From the NCBI GenBank assembly GCA_052387905.1, contig JBQTIR010000003.1, forward strand, positions 1 through 64,000: DNA of 64,000 bases, written 5' to 3'. Positions 8,455-16,215 of the stretch are shown in pieces. The position numbers were made by a program, and so were the translations under genes. Source of the stretch: JBQTII01 sp052387905. GTDB taxonomy: Bacteria > Actinomycetota > Actinomycetes > Sporichthyales > Sporichthyaceae. Positions within the stretch are counted from its first letter, which is position 1. Every line of letters begins with the position of its first letter. The notes below the pieces were generated by a model. That model saw nothing but the letters and a program-made list of their open reading frames with translations, ran no database searches and had not been told where the DNA came from.

Positions 8455-8808
8455 ATGACCCAGTACATGTTCTCCGTCATCCACGACCACAGCGCGCCCG
8501 AGCCGACCGGCGAGGAACTGGCGCAGTTGTTCGCCGACGTCGACGCCTTCAACCAGAAGGTGATGACCGACGGCAAGACCTGGGTCTTCGGCGGTGGCCT
8601 GTGCCCCCCGTCGAGTGCGACCACGGTGCACAACGCCGCCGGCAAGGTCACCACCACAGACGGCCCCTACGTGGAGACCAAGGAGATGCTCGGCGGGTTC
8701 TGGATCCTCGAGCTTCCCGACCTGGACGCTGCGCTGGCGCTGGCTGCCGACGCCTCGCAGGCCTGCCGTAACCCGATCGAGGTACGTCCGTTCCAGGCCG
8801 ACTGCTGA
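8455..8808 (+). CDS. YciI/DGPF-domain protein
   Basis: A 117-aa YCII-related (DGPF) protein: a small alpha/beta fold with the signature TDGPYVETKEMLGGFWILELPDLDAALALAADA, here DGPY. GAGGAG lies seven bases before the ATG. Four bases after its stop begins an ECF42-type sigma factor. DGPF proteins are the hallmark partner of ECF42 sigma factors, though how they influence each other is not settled; a signalling or sensing role is inferred rather than catalysis. Confidence 0.9.
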   Translation: MTQYMFSVIHDHSAPEPTGEELAQLFADVDAFNQKVMTDGKTWVFGGGLCPPSSATTVHNAAGKVTTTDGPYVETKEMLGGFWILELPDLDAALALAADASQACRNPIEVRPFQADC

Positions 8809-8812
8809 CCGG

Positions 8813-10042
8813 ATGCCTACCGGGCCGGCCGATCAGATCGCCGGAGTCTTCCGCGGGGAGTACGGGCGCGCCGTCTCGACGCTGACCCGCGTCCTCGGCG
8901 ACATCACCCTCGCCGAGGACGCGGTGGCCGACGCGTTCACCGTCGCGGTCGAGCACTGGGCCCGGGACGGGCTGCCACCCAATCCCGGCGGCTGGATCAC
9001 CACCACGGCCCGGCGCCGGGCGATCGACCGCCTACGCCGCGAGTCCACCCGGGAGGCCCGCCACGCCGAGGCGCTGCTGCTGCACGGCCCAGACGAGGAC
9101 CCGTACGAGGCTGCCCAGGAGGTGGGCCCGGTGCGCGATGACCGACTGCGGATGCTGTTCACCTGCGCCCACCCGGCGCTGGCCCCCGAGGCCCGCGTCG
9201 CCCTGACGCTGCGTCTGCTCGGTGGGCTGGAGACCGCCGAGATAGCCCGCGCATTCCTGCTCCCCGAACCGACCCTGGCCCAGCGCATCGTGCGGGCGAA
9301 GAAGAAGATCCGGGATGCGGGCATCCCCTACCGGGTGCCTCGCGACGCGGACCTGCCCGATCGACTCGACGGCGTCCTCACCGTCATCTACCTCATCTAC
9401 AACGCCGGCCACACCGCGCCCTCGGGCAAAAGCCTTTCCCGCACCGAACTCTGCGACGAGGCGCTCCGGCTGGCCCGGCTGCTCGTCGAGTTGATGCCCG
9501 ACGAGCCCGAGGCGGTGGGCCTGCTCGCCCTGCTGCTCCTCGCCGAATCGCGCCGGGCGGCCCGAACCGCCGACGATGGATCGCTGGTGCTACTCGCCGA
9601 TCAGGACCGCAACCGGTGGGACCGCGCGCTGATCAGCGAGGGCCAGGACCTAGTGCGCGCGTGCCTACGTCGAGCGCGCCCCGGGCCCTACCAACTGCAG
9701 GCGGCGATCAACGCCGTGCATGCGGACACCGTTGACGGCTCCGGGCCGGATTGGGCCCAGATAGTGGCGCTCTACGACCACCTGCTCAGCCTCGCGCCGA
9801 CACCGGTCGTCGCCCTGAACCGGGCGGCGGCTCTCGCCGAGCTCGCCGGGCCGCAGCAGGCGTTGGCCGCGATCGAGTCCTTGGAACTGCCGGACTACCA
9901 GCCGTACTGGGTGGTCCGCGCGGAATTGCTGGAGCGGGTCGGGCGCGCAGCCGATGCACGAGCCGCGTTCGCGCGGGCGCTCGAGCTGACCGAGAACGAC
10001 GTCGAGCGTGCCCACCTGACTGGGCGTCGCGCCAGCCTCTGA
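8813..10042 (+). CDS. ECF42-type RNA polymerase sigma factor with TPR-like C-terminus
   Basis: A 409-aa group IV sigma factor. The sigma-2 region (VFRGEYGRAVSTLTRVLGD to GGWITTTARRRAIDRLRRE) covers about residues 10-80. The sigma-4 helix-turn-helix (LRMLFTCAHPALAPEARVALTLRLLGGLETAEIARAFLLPEPTLAQRI) covers about 105-165. A long helical C-terminal domain replaces an anti-sigma partner and contains the DGPF-linked family pattern NRAAALAELAGPQQALAAI. This extended architecture is diagnostic of ECF42. The start at 8813 gives MPTGPADQIAGVFRGEYG, four bases after the DGPF gene, so the two are translationally close. The reading frame is also open upstream through the DGPF gene, but that is an antiparallel-free shadow frame. 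Confidence 0.9.
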   Translation: MPTGPADQIAGVFRGEYGRAVSTLTRVLGDITLAEDAVADAFTVAVEHWARDGLPPNPGGWITTTARRRAIDRLRRESTREARHAEALLLHGPDEDPYEAAQEVGPVRDDRLRMLFTCAHPALAPEARVALTLRLLGGLETAEIARAFLLPEPTLAQRIVRAKKKIRDAGIPYRVPRDADLPDRLDGVLTVIYLIYNAGHTAPSGKSLSRTELCDEALRLARLLVELMPDEPEAVGLLALLLLAESRRAARTADDGSLVLLADQDRNRWDRALISEGQDLVRACLRRARPGPYQLQAAINAVHADTVDGSGPDWAQIVALYDHLLSLAPTPVVALNRAAALAELAGPQQALAAIESLELPDYQPYWVVRAELLERVGRAADARAAFARALELTENDVERAHLTGRRASL

Positions 10043-10045
10043 CAC

Positions 10046-10097
10046 CGTTGCGTCAGCGACATGGGCCGCCATAGCGCGCGCTCTCGCTGACGCAACG
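10046..10097. repeat. Intergenic inverted repeat (palindrome family, copy B)
   Basis: CGTTGCGTCAGCGA (10046-10059) and TCGCTGACGCAACG (10084-10097) are perfect 14-base arms around a 24-base loop. The loop contains GCCGCCATAGCGCGC. The arm piece CGTCAGCG and, on the opposite strand, the loop piece CGCTATGGCG recur in the copy at 39448-39489. It could also end transcription from the sigma factor gene. Confidence 0.8.
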
Positions 10098-10099
10098 AC

Positions 10100-10105
10100 T
10101 AGGTT
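10100..10105 (+). promoter_or_regulatory. Leaderless -10 box (TAGGTT) for the methyltransferase
   Basis: TAGGTT, six bases, then GTG at 10112. It starts three bases after the palindrome at 10046-10097, so the dyad occupies the -35 region. Confidence 0.5.
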
Positions 10106-10111
10106 CTGGCC

Positions 10112-10984
10112 GTGGACTGGGCAGACGGATCTCGGGACCTGGTCATCCACGCCGACAACCTCGCGGTGCTGCCGCTGCTGCCTGACGGGGCTTTCACCGT
10201 CATCTACCTCGATCCCCCCTTCAACACCGGGCGCACCCAGAAGCGCGACGCGATGCGCAACGTCCGCTCCGGGTCGGGGGCGCGGACGGGCTTCGGCGGC
10301 CACACCTACGACACGGTGCGGACGTCCTTGATGGCCTACGACGACGTGTTCGGCGACTACTGGGACTTTCTGTTCCCGCGCCTGGAGCACGCCTGGCGCC
10401 TGCTCGCCGGCGACGGCACCTTGTACCTGCACCTGGACTACCGCGAGGTGCACTACGCGAAGGTCTCGCTCGACGCGCTCTTCGGCCGCGAGTGTTTCCT
10501 CAACGAGATCATCTGGGCCTACGACTACGGCGCGCGCACCACGAAGAAGTGGCCGGCCAAGCACGACACGATCCTGGTCTACGTCAAGGATCCCACGCGC
10601 TATCACTTCGACTCCGCCGAGGTGGACCGCGAGCCGTACATGGCGCCAGGTCTGGTGACGCCGGAGAAGGCCGCCCGCGGCAAACTGCCGACCGACGTCT
10701 GGTGGCACACGATCGTCTCGCCCACCGGCAAGGAGAAGACCGGCTACCCGACGCAGAAACCGGCGGGCATCCTGCGCCGCATCGTCGCCGCGAGCAGTCG
10801 CCCCGGTGACCGGGTCGCGGATTTCTTCGCCGGCTCCGGCACCCTCGGCGCCGTCGCCGCTTCACTGGGCCGGCGCTATGTCCTGATCGATGCCAACCCC
10901 GAAGCGATCGCGGTCATGCGCAACCGGCTCAGTACTGACGCCTCGTCAGCTCCGGAGTTCAGGTCTGTGGGATCTGGGAGTTAG
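10112..10984 (+). CDS. Site-specific DNA methyltransferase, class beta
   Basis: A 290-aa amino-methyltransferase that transfers a methyl group from S-adenosylmethionine to adenine N6 or cytosine N4. The catalytic motif IV DPPFNTG is at residues 34-40 and the SAM-binding motif I DFFAGSGTLG is near 237. The order catalytic-then-SAM marks the beta class. TGYPTQKP at 210-217 is the usual motif X region before motif I. No restriction endonuclease or specificity subunit is adjacent, so it looks like an orphan methylase or a remnant of a restriction system. Start is GTG with a TAGGTT box six bases upstream. Its stop overlaps the convergent mazF stop by four bases. Confidence 0.88.
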   Translation: MDWADGSRDLVIHADNLAVLPLLPDGAFTVIYLDPPFNTGRTQKRDAMRNVRSGSGARTGFGGHTYDTVRTSLMAYDDVFGDYWDFLFPRLEHAWRLLAGDGTLYLHLDYREVHYAKVSLDALFGRECFLNEIIWAYDYGARTTKKWPAKHDTILVYVKDPTRYHFDSAEVDREPYMAPGLVTPEKAARGKLPTDVWWHTIVSPTGKEKTGYPTQKPAGILRRIVAASSRPGDRVADFFAGSGTLGAVAASLGRRYVLIDANPEAIAVMRNRLSTDASSAPEFRSVGSGS

Positions 10985-11307
10985 GCGGTCGGAGCGGCCA
11001 CGGCCACCGCGAGCGCGGCACACAACTGCGCCATGCGGTCATCGGTGAGCTGACCTATCCGGCGGACCAGCAGGTCTTTGCGCAGGAGGGTGAGGTTGTC
11101 CAGCGCAGCCACACACTCGCGATCGATGCCGTCGAGGACGCCCAGCCGAACCGCGGTGGGGATGTCCCTGATGGTGGTGGTGAGGGGCGCGACGAGAACG
11201 GCGCTGAGCGCGCGACCCGCGAAGTCCCGGTGCATGATCACCGCCGGACGCAGTTTGTCCATGTCAGCAAGCCAGATCTCGCCACGACGCGGGTGCTCAC
11301 CAGTCAA
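10981..11307 (-). CDS. mazF: MazF/PemK-type endoribonuclease toxin
   Basis: Toxin of a type II module, 108 aa, MazF/PemK family. It shows the family pattern RRGEIWLADMDKLRPAVIMHRD, APLTTTIRDIPTAVRLG, and CVAALDNLTLLRKDLL with a terminal helix. MazF enzymes cut single-stranded mRNA at short sequences. The most likely start is TTG at 11307, inside the last codons of the antitoxin gene (11-base overlap), because no ATG or GTG is in frame before the conserved RRGEIW. The same frame stays open upstream to 12354 (see the MerR entry). The antitoxin immediately upstream completes the module. Confidence 0.85.
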   Translation of the reverse strand: MTGEHPRRGEIWLADMDKLRPAVIMHRDFAGRALSAVLVAPLTTTIRDIPTAVRLGVLDGIDRECVAALDNLTLLRKDLLVRRIGQLTDDRMAQLCAALAVAVAAPTA

Positions 11308-12354
11308 GTTCGGCCACCGCGAGCCCGGCGACGGAGAGGTCGGCGTGCGCGAGCTGTTCCGGATCGGGCGGGACGGCGCCGTAGCCCCGCTCCAGGGCCG
11401 CATCGACCGCGGCCTCACGATGGCGGGCCAACAACTCACGCACCGCAGTCCGCAGCACCTCGGCACGGGATTGGGCCGCCTGCGCGGCCAACGCGTCGAC
11501 GGCAGACAACGACGCGTCATCGATTTGGAACGCAACTTGAGTGACGTTACCCATGGCCTCATCATACATGTTATGGATGACGGATCAATACAGTGACGGC
11601 CGGCGCCGCGGACGTTGAGCAGGAGGCCGACGGTCGAAGGCCACGGATCCACGTTGCAACCACTGGTGCGATCGCTGCGACGTGTCGCGCCACCGACAAC
11701 GCAACGTGGATCTGTAGCCGCGGTGTGCAAGAGATACGGGCGCCGATCCGTCGGAAGTGTCGCGGTAGCCAGGGACCCGTGGTCCCCAGGCGCCAGAGGG
11801 GCGAAGACGAATCCGGCGACCTCGTCGGCGAGGTCCAGGGGGAACGATGCGCCCCAGGCACCGGCGCGCGGAAACCCGCCCCGGCGCAGCGTCGAGCGCA
11901 GTGCGCCGATGGCGCGGAGCACGCCGGACTCCAGGTCATCGAACGCCACCGAGAACGGCTGCACGGCGACCTGACGCTCATTCAGCTCCATGACCTCGAC
12001 GCACTGCGCCTGCAACGCGTCGACGTCGAGGAGACCGTCGAGCTGGGCCAGGCGGAGCCGGCTCTGCGTCAGCTCGGCGGCGACCCGCGCGCGCTCCGCC
12101 CGCAGGACCTGCGACGCCCCGGCGCCGCCTGCCAGAACGGCTGCGATGCCCTGCGGCGCGATACCGACATCACGCAAGCGCGCGATCAGTTCCGCCGTCG
12201 GCACCTGGTCGATGCCGTAGCGCCGGTAGCCGCTGACCTCGTCCACATGGGCAGGGGTGAGCAACCCGATCCGGTCGTAATAGTGCAGCGTCGAAACCGG
12301 CAGCCGACAGCGCCGCGCGAACTCCCCGATAAGTAGCTGCGGGCGCTCGGTCAC
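10981..12354 (-). CDS. MerR-family regulator whose open frame runs on into mazF
   Basis: The N-terminus is a clear MerR helix-turn-helix (LLIGEFARRCRLPVSTLHYYDRIGLL, then VSGYRRYG) with a dimerisation helix to about residue 115 and the beginning of an effector-binding domain to about residue 210. Start is GTG at 12354, overlapping the SnoaL stop as GTGA. The C-terminal domain then breaks down at an inverted repeat (11646-11712). Next comes a rodA-tail copy (encoding VGLLLNVRGAG), then the antitoxin DNA in the wrong frame, and finally the mazF frame. No stop intervenes for 457 codons. I read this as a MerR gene that lost its 3' end, not a designed MerR-MazF fusion, but a fusion product cannot be excluded. 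Confidence 0.55.
   Translation of the reverse strand: MTERPQLLIGEFARRCRLPVSTLHYYDRIGLLTPAHVDEVSGYRRYGIDQVPTAELIARLRDVGIAPQGIAAVLAGGAGASQVLRAERARVAAELTQSRLRLAQLDGLLDVDALQAQCVEVMELNERQVAVQPFSVAFDDLESGVLRAIGALRSTLRRGGFPRAGAWGASFPLDLADEVAGFVFAPLAPGDHGSLATATLPTDRRPYLLHTAATDPRCVVGGATRRSDRTSGCNVDPWPSTVGLLLNVRGAGRHCIDPSSITCMMRPWVTSLKLRSKSMTRRCLPSTRWPRRRPNPVPRCCGLRCVSCWPAIVRPRSMRPWSGATAPSRPIRNSSRTPTSPSPGSRWPNLTGEHPRRGEIWLADMDKLRPAVIMHRDFAGRALSAVLVAPLTTTIRDIPTAVRLGVLDGIDRECVAALDNLTLLRKDLLVRRIGQLTDDRMAQLCAALAVAVAAPTA
11297..11554 (-). CDS. Ribbon-helix-helix antitoxin for MazF
   Basis: An 85-aa protein with a CopG-like ribbon-helix-helix at about residues 1-45 (VTQVAFQIDDASLSAVDALA, AQSRAEVLRTAVRELL). 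An acidic/aromatic C-terminal tail ending AVAELDW would wrap the toxin. The start is placed at ATG 11554 because TATGAT lies exactly six bases upstream (leaderless). The in-frame ATG at 11569 contains that box. It overlaps mazF by 11 bases. The upstream sequence CATACATGTTATG has an ACATGT dyad core suitable for autoregulation. Confidence 0.8.
   Translation of the reverse strand: MGNVTQVAFQIDDASLSAVDALAAQAAQSRAEVLRTAVRELLARHREAAVDAALERGYGAVPPDPEQLAHADLSVAGLAVAELDW
11561..11566 (-). promoter_or_regulatory. Leaderless -10 box (TATGAT) of the mazF module
   Basis: TATGAT, six bases, then ATG at 11554. It abuts an imperfect dyad CATACATGTTATG (11564-11576), a likely operator. Confidence 0.55.
11592..11631 (-). 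repeat. Duplicate of the rodA 3' end
   Basis: Forty bases matching the rodA 3' end (12871-12910) at about 34 positions. The inner 24 (11608-11631 versus 12887-12910) differ at one position. Translated in the same sense it reads VGLLLNVRGAG, against VGLLLNVRRAS in RodA. It marks the outer edge of the MerR-SnoaL segment. Confidence 0.7.
11646..11712. repeat. Inverted repeat at the broken MerR 3' end
   Basis: Arms GATCCACGTTGC (11646-11657) and GCAACGTGGATC (11701-11712) are perfect 12-base complements around a 43-base centre. It sits 14 bases from the rodA-tail copy, exactly where the MerR reading loses family resemblance. It may be another member of the intergenic palindrome set or the end of a small mobile unit. 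Confidence 0.7.
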
Positions 12355-12815
12355 AAGGACAGCATCGCCGATTCCGGTGCGAGGGTGCGCACCGTGCTGC
12401 GCCGGGCCACGATCGCGGCAACCGTGGCCGGCGGGATTCCCTGCGCATGCAGAGTTGCCGCGCGGTCGAAGTACTCGCGGTAGCGGCAGCAGCGCCCATC
12501 ACGAAGTTCCCACCACGAGATTCCGGGAAGCACCAGTCGACAACCCGCCCCGGCGGGGACGGCGTCGGACACCGTGTAGTCGAACTCCCACTCGGCGACG
12601 ATGCCGTCCGGTGTCGCCATCGTCCGATTGATGGTCCATACGTGCCGAACGGACTCCCGGAACGTCCGTTCGAACAGGACGCGCAGGGCCTCCCAGCCCG
12701 CGAAGTCGCCGTAGAAGATGTCGCGGTAGTCGATGTCCTCGGTGAAGCATTCGAGCACCGCCTCGAGGTCGCCGGCGTTGTGAGCGGCAAGAATCTGGTG
12801 CACCAAAGTCGTCAT
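12351..12815 (-). CDS. SnoaL-like (NTF2-fold) protein
   Basis: A 154-aa protein of the SnoaL/NTF2-like superfamily, a cone-shaped fold used by small-molecule isomerases, cyclases and binding proteins. It shows the typical opening LVHQILAAHNAGDLEAVLECFTEDIDYRDIFYGDFAGWEALRVLFERTF and the paired VAEWEFDYTV and CRLVLPGISWWELRDGRCCRYREYFD strands. The ligand cannot be told. Its stop overlaps the MerR start (GTGA), so the MerR protein is likely its co-expressed regulator. Start is ATG 12815; upstream frame extension is not conserved. Confidence 0.82.
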   Translation of the reverse strand: MTTLVHQILAAHNAGDLEAVLECFTEDIDYRDIFYGDFAGWEALRVLFERTFRESVRHVWTINRTMATPDGIVAEWEFDYTVSDAVPAGAGCRLVLPGISWWELRDGRCCRYREYFDRAATLHAQGIPPATVAAIVARRSTVRTLAPESAMLSL

Positions 12816-12868
12816 GAGGCGATGCTCAACCCTGAAGTCGGTGAAGAGTCCAGCCCGGTGTCGGGCGC

Positions 12869-14086
12869 TCAGGTCCGGCTGGCGCGGCGGACGTTGAGCA
12901 GTAGGCCGACAGCGAGCAGGTTCGCGAGCATCGCGGTGCCCCCGTAGGAGACGAACGGCAGCGGCAGACCGGTGATCGGCATCAGACCCAGGGCCATGCC
13001 GATGTTCTGGAAGGCCTGGAAGGCGAACCAGCATACGACGCCCGCGCACAGCAGGGTGCCGAACAGGTCCGGGGCGCCGCGGGCGATGACGCTGCCGCGC
13101 CAGATCACCAGGGCGAACATGGCGATCAGCGCTCCGGTGCCGAGCAGACCGGTTTCCTCCCCCGCGACGGTGACGATGAAGTCCGTGTGCTGCTCGGGGA
13201 CGAACTGTCCCCCGGTCTGGGTGCCCTGGAACAGGCCGGTTCCGGTGAGACCACCGGAACCAACGGCAATGCGCGCCTGGTTGACGTTGTAGCCGATCCC
13301 CGCCGGATCCAGTGCGGGGTTGGCGAAGGCCGCGAAGCGCGCGAGCTGGTACTCACCGAGCAAGCCGGCCTGCCAGACCACGACCACGCCCAACAGCGCC
13401 GTGGCCACGAGCGCGAGGATGGCCCGCACGGGCACGGCCGCGACCACCAGCACGCCGCCGAGGACTGCGAGCAGCACCATCACCGACCCGAGGTCGGGTT
13501 GCAGCGCGACGAACGCGACCGGGACGGCGGCAAGACCCAGCGTCGCAAACACCTCGCTGTCGCGCCCGCGCTGCCGCCACGCCATCTCCCGGCTGCCCTC
13601 GCGGCGTTCGGCCAGTACCAGGGCGAGCCCGAGGACGAGCGCGAGCTTCGCGAACTCGACGGGTTGCACGGAGAGCCCGCCGATCACGACCCAGGAGTGG
13701 GAGCCGTTGATGGTCGCCCCGAGCGGGGAGAGCACGAGCAGCAGCCCGGACACCGCACCCAGATAGGCGAGGGGTGCAAGCACCCGAAGTCGCCGGTAGT
13801 CGAGGCGGGCCAACGTGAACGCCAACATCAGGCCCAGCACGATCGAGGCAACATGACGATACATCAGATACTCGGGGTCGCTGCCGGTCGCGATCAGCCG
13901 CGGACGGGTTGCGGAGTACACCAACAGCGTTCCGAATCCGCACAGGGCGAGCACGGCGACCACCAGCACGACGTCGACATGCCATCTTCTGCCGCGTGCC
14001 GCGTCTATCGAGGCGGGTGGCTGGGCGCGCCACGCTGCAGAAGGTGACCTCACGGCACGGGTCGGTGCCGGTCGCAGGAGCGTCAT
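12869..14086 (-). CDS. rodA: Peptidoglycan glycosyltransferase RodA (SEDS family)
   Basis: A 405-aa multi-pass SEDS protein that polymerises lipid II with PBP2 during cell elongation. About ten membrane segments are visible. The conserved GSGGLTGTGLFQGTQTGGQF and PEQHTDFIVTVAGEE (catalytic aspartate in HTDF) and the C-terminal GLMPITGLPLPFVSYGG are intact. It overlaps the mrdA stop by four bases (ATGA) and is last in mreB-mreC-mreD-mrdA-rodA. The final codons are duplicated at 11592-11631. The ATGA overlap fixes the start. Confidence 0.95.
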   Translation of the reverse strand: MTLLRPAPTRAVRSPSAAWRAQPPASIDAARGRRWHVDVVLVVAVLALCGFGTLLVYSATRPRLIATGSDPEYLMYRHVASIVLGLMLAFTLARLDYRRLRVLAPLAYLGAVSGLLLVLSPLGATINGSHSWVVIGGLSVQPVEFAKLALVLGLALVLAERREGSREMAWRQRGRDSEVFATLGLAAVPVAFVALQPDLGSVMVLLAVLGGVLVVAAVPVRAILALVATALLGVVVVWQAGLLGEYQLARFAAFANPALDPAGIGYNVNQARIAVGSGGLTGTGLFQGTQTGGQFVPEQHTDFIVTVAGEETGLLGTGALIAMFALVIWRGSVIARGAPDLFGTLLCAGVVCWFAFQAFQNIGMALGLMPITGLPLPFVSYGGTAMLANLLAVGLLLNVRRASRT

Positions 14087-16215
14087 CGCGGGCGCCCGAA
14101 CGTGCCGTCCGTACGCGCCACGGGCAGACGCGCCGGAGGCAGGCCACCGGGCATGACGGGTGGACGATCGACTCCCACGAGCGCCTCCACGATCGAGCGG
14201 ACCCCCGGACCGGAGGTGGCGCTACCGGTGCCGCCACGATTGACGGTCATCACGATCGCGTACCGCGTCGTGCCCCCGGGCTTGGCCGGAGCCAGCCCGG
14301 CGAACCACGACGACGGCGGCTCGCCGAACTTCTCCGCGGTACCGGTCTTCGCCCCGACCGGGATCTGCGCCAGCGGAAACCCGGCGAACACCCCGGCGGC
14401 GGTCCCCTTCGCGCTGACGCCGACCAGCGCCTGGCGCAGGTAGCGCAGAACCTTCGCGGGCACACCGACGCGGCCGTCGGACACCGGATCAAAGGTGCGC
14501 ACCAGATCGCCGTCCGGACGCAGTTGCGCCTTGGCCAACTGGGGGCGCCACAACGTCCCGCCGTTCGCGATCGCGGCGTACATCCGGGCCAGCTGAAGGG
14601 GCGTCACCAAGGTATCGCCCTGCCCGATCGAGAAGTTGACCATGTCCCCGGCACGCATCGCGTGCCCGTCCACACAGTTCTCGATATCGAGAGCGTGCAG
14701 GTAATCCGCTCGTTTGGGATCCGTGCGCCGCAGCTCCGCGTAGCCCTGCTCGGCCCGCGCGCAGGTGGCCTCGCGGGTGGCCTCCCAGTAGGACTGCTTG
14801 AACTCCCGGTCGGCGATCCGGCCACCGATCTCCCCCGGCAGATCGATCCCGGTCGGGCGACCGAGACCGAACTGCGCGGCCGCGGCCTGCAGCGGGTCGG
14901 CCGGGTTGGCGACCGGCGTCGATCCACCGTCGCGCAACCACAGCTCGTGGGCGATCTTGTAGAAGACCGTGTCACAGGAGACCTCGAGTGCCCGGGCGAG
15001 GGTGATGAACCCGTAGGCCTGGTCCTCGAAGTTCTTGAACTCCTGACCACCCACGTTGTAGGAGCGTGGACACGGGTAGCGCCCGTCCAGGTCGTACCCG
15101 GCGGCGGCCGCGGCGGCCACCGAGGCGACCTTCATCGTCGACGCCGGCGGGGAGGCAGCCCCGAGTGCGCGGGAGAGCAGCGGGGTGGCGGCACTCTCCG
15201 CGGTGAGGCGGGCGTAGTCCCGCTCCGTGATCCCCCCGACCCAGAGCCGCGGGTCATAGGTAGGCGCGCTGGCCATCGCCAGCACCGCACCGGTGCGCAC
15301 GTCCAGCACGACCAACGCCCCGGAATCCGCCGGATACGTGCGGTCCCGGAAATCCGGCTCGGTCCGGGCGCGCTGGATCGCCGCGGCCAGTTCGCGCTCG
15401 GCGATCGCCTGAAGTTTGGCGTCCAGGGTCGTGACGAGGGTGTCGCCGGGAATGGGCGGGGTCTGCGCGAGGCTGGAGATGACCCGGCCCCGGCGGTCGA
15501 CCTCGACGCGGGTGATTCCCGGCGTTCCGCGCAGCAGCCCGTCGTACTGCCTCTCCAGGCCGGCGCGCCCGACCAGGTTCGCCGCCCCCAGCCGCACCTG
15601 GTTGACCTCAATCGCGCGCTGCGCGGCGAGTTCCCCGACGTCGGCCGGCTGCAGGTAACCCAGCAGGTGTGCGGCGTTCGCGCCCGCCGGCGAGGGATAG
15701 CTGCGGACGCTGACCGGCGTCGCCTCGACCCCGGAAAACAGCTCGCGGCGTTCGAGAATCTCCAATGCGGTTGCGGGGGGGACGTCGATCGCGACCGGCA
15801 CCGGCACGTAGGGCGAACCGTTCCAACAGGGCCGCGGGACCCCGGCCGCGCAGGGACGGATCCGAGCCGTCACCTCCGCGACGTCGACGTCGAGGACCCC
15901 GGCCAGGCGGGTCAGTACCTGCGTGCCCCGGTCGGGTTGCCGGGCCACCACACTGCGGTCGACGGTGACCTCGATCTGGTTGCGGTTGCGGACCAGCGGG
16001 CGGCCCTGGGCATCGAGGATCAGACCGCGCGGTGCGGGCACCACCACCTCGCGCACCGTGTTCTCGCTCGCGGCGGCGGCGTAGGCGTCGGCGGAGGCCA
16101 CCTGCAGGTGCCAGAGCCGGCCCGCCAGCACGAGCATCAGGGCCATCCCGACACCCTGCACGAGGCGGATTCGCCGCCGGCTGGTCGCGCCCGGTCCGAC
16201 GGTGGACTGATTCAC
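14083..16215 (-). CDS. mrdA: Penicillin-binding protein 2 (class B transpeptidase)
   Basis: A 710-aa class B PBP that cross-links peptidoglycan in the elongation machine. It has one N-terminal membrane anchor (LVQGVGMALMLVLAGRLWHLQ), a dimerisation/pedestal domain beginning PRGLILDAQGRPLVRN, and a transpeptidase domain. Active-site motifs are ASTMK (nucleophile serine) near residue 358, SCD near 413 and KTGTAEKFG near 622. The start is GTG at 16215, overlapping the mreD stop as GTGA. The open frame continues to 16305 but without conservation. It pairs with rodA immediately downstream. Confidence 0.95.
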   Translation of the reverse strand: MNQSTVGPGATSRRRIRLVQGVGMALMLVLAGRLWHLQVASADAYAAAASENTVREVVVPAPRGLILDAQGRPLVRNRNQIEVTVDRSVVARQPDRGTQVLTRLAGVLDVDVAEVTARIRPCAAGVPRPCWNGSPYVPVPVAIDVPPATALEILERRELFSGVEATPVSVRSYPSPAGANAAHLLGYLQPADVGELAAQRAIEVNQVRLGAANLVGRAGLERQYDGLLRGTPGITRVEVDRRGRVISSLAQTPPIPGDTLVTTLDAKLQAIAERELAAAIQRARTEPDFRDRTYPADSGALVVLDVRTGAVLAMASAPTYDPRLWVGGITERDYARLTAESAATPLLSRALGAASPPASTMKVASVAAAAAAGYDLDGRYPCPRSYNVGGQEFKNFEDQAYGFITLARALEVSCDTVFYKIAHELWLRDGGSTPVANPADPLQAAAAQFGLGRPTGIDLPGEIGGRIADREFKQSYWEATREATCARAEQGYAELRRTDPKRADYLHALDIENCVDGHAMRAGDMVNFSIGQGDTLVTPLQLARMYAAIANGGTLWRPQLAKAQLRPDGDLVRTFDPVSDGRVGVPAKVLRYLRQALVGVSAKGTAAGVFAGFPLAQIPVGAKTGTAEKFGEPPSSWFAGLAPAKPGGTTRYAIVMTVNRGGTGSATSGPGVRSIVEALVGVDRPPVMPGGLPPARLPVARTDGTFGRPR

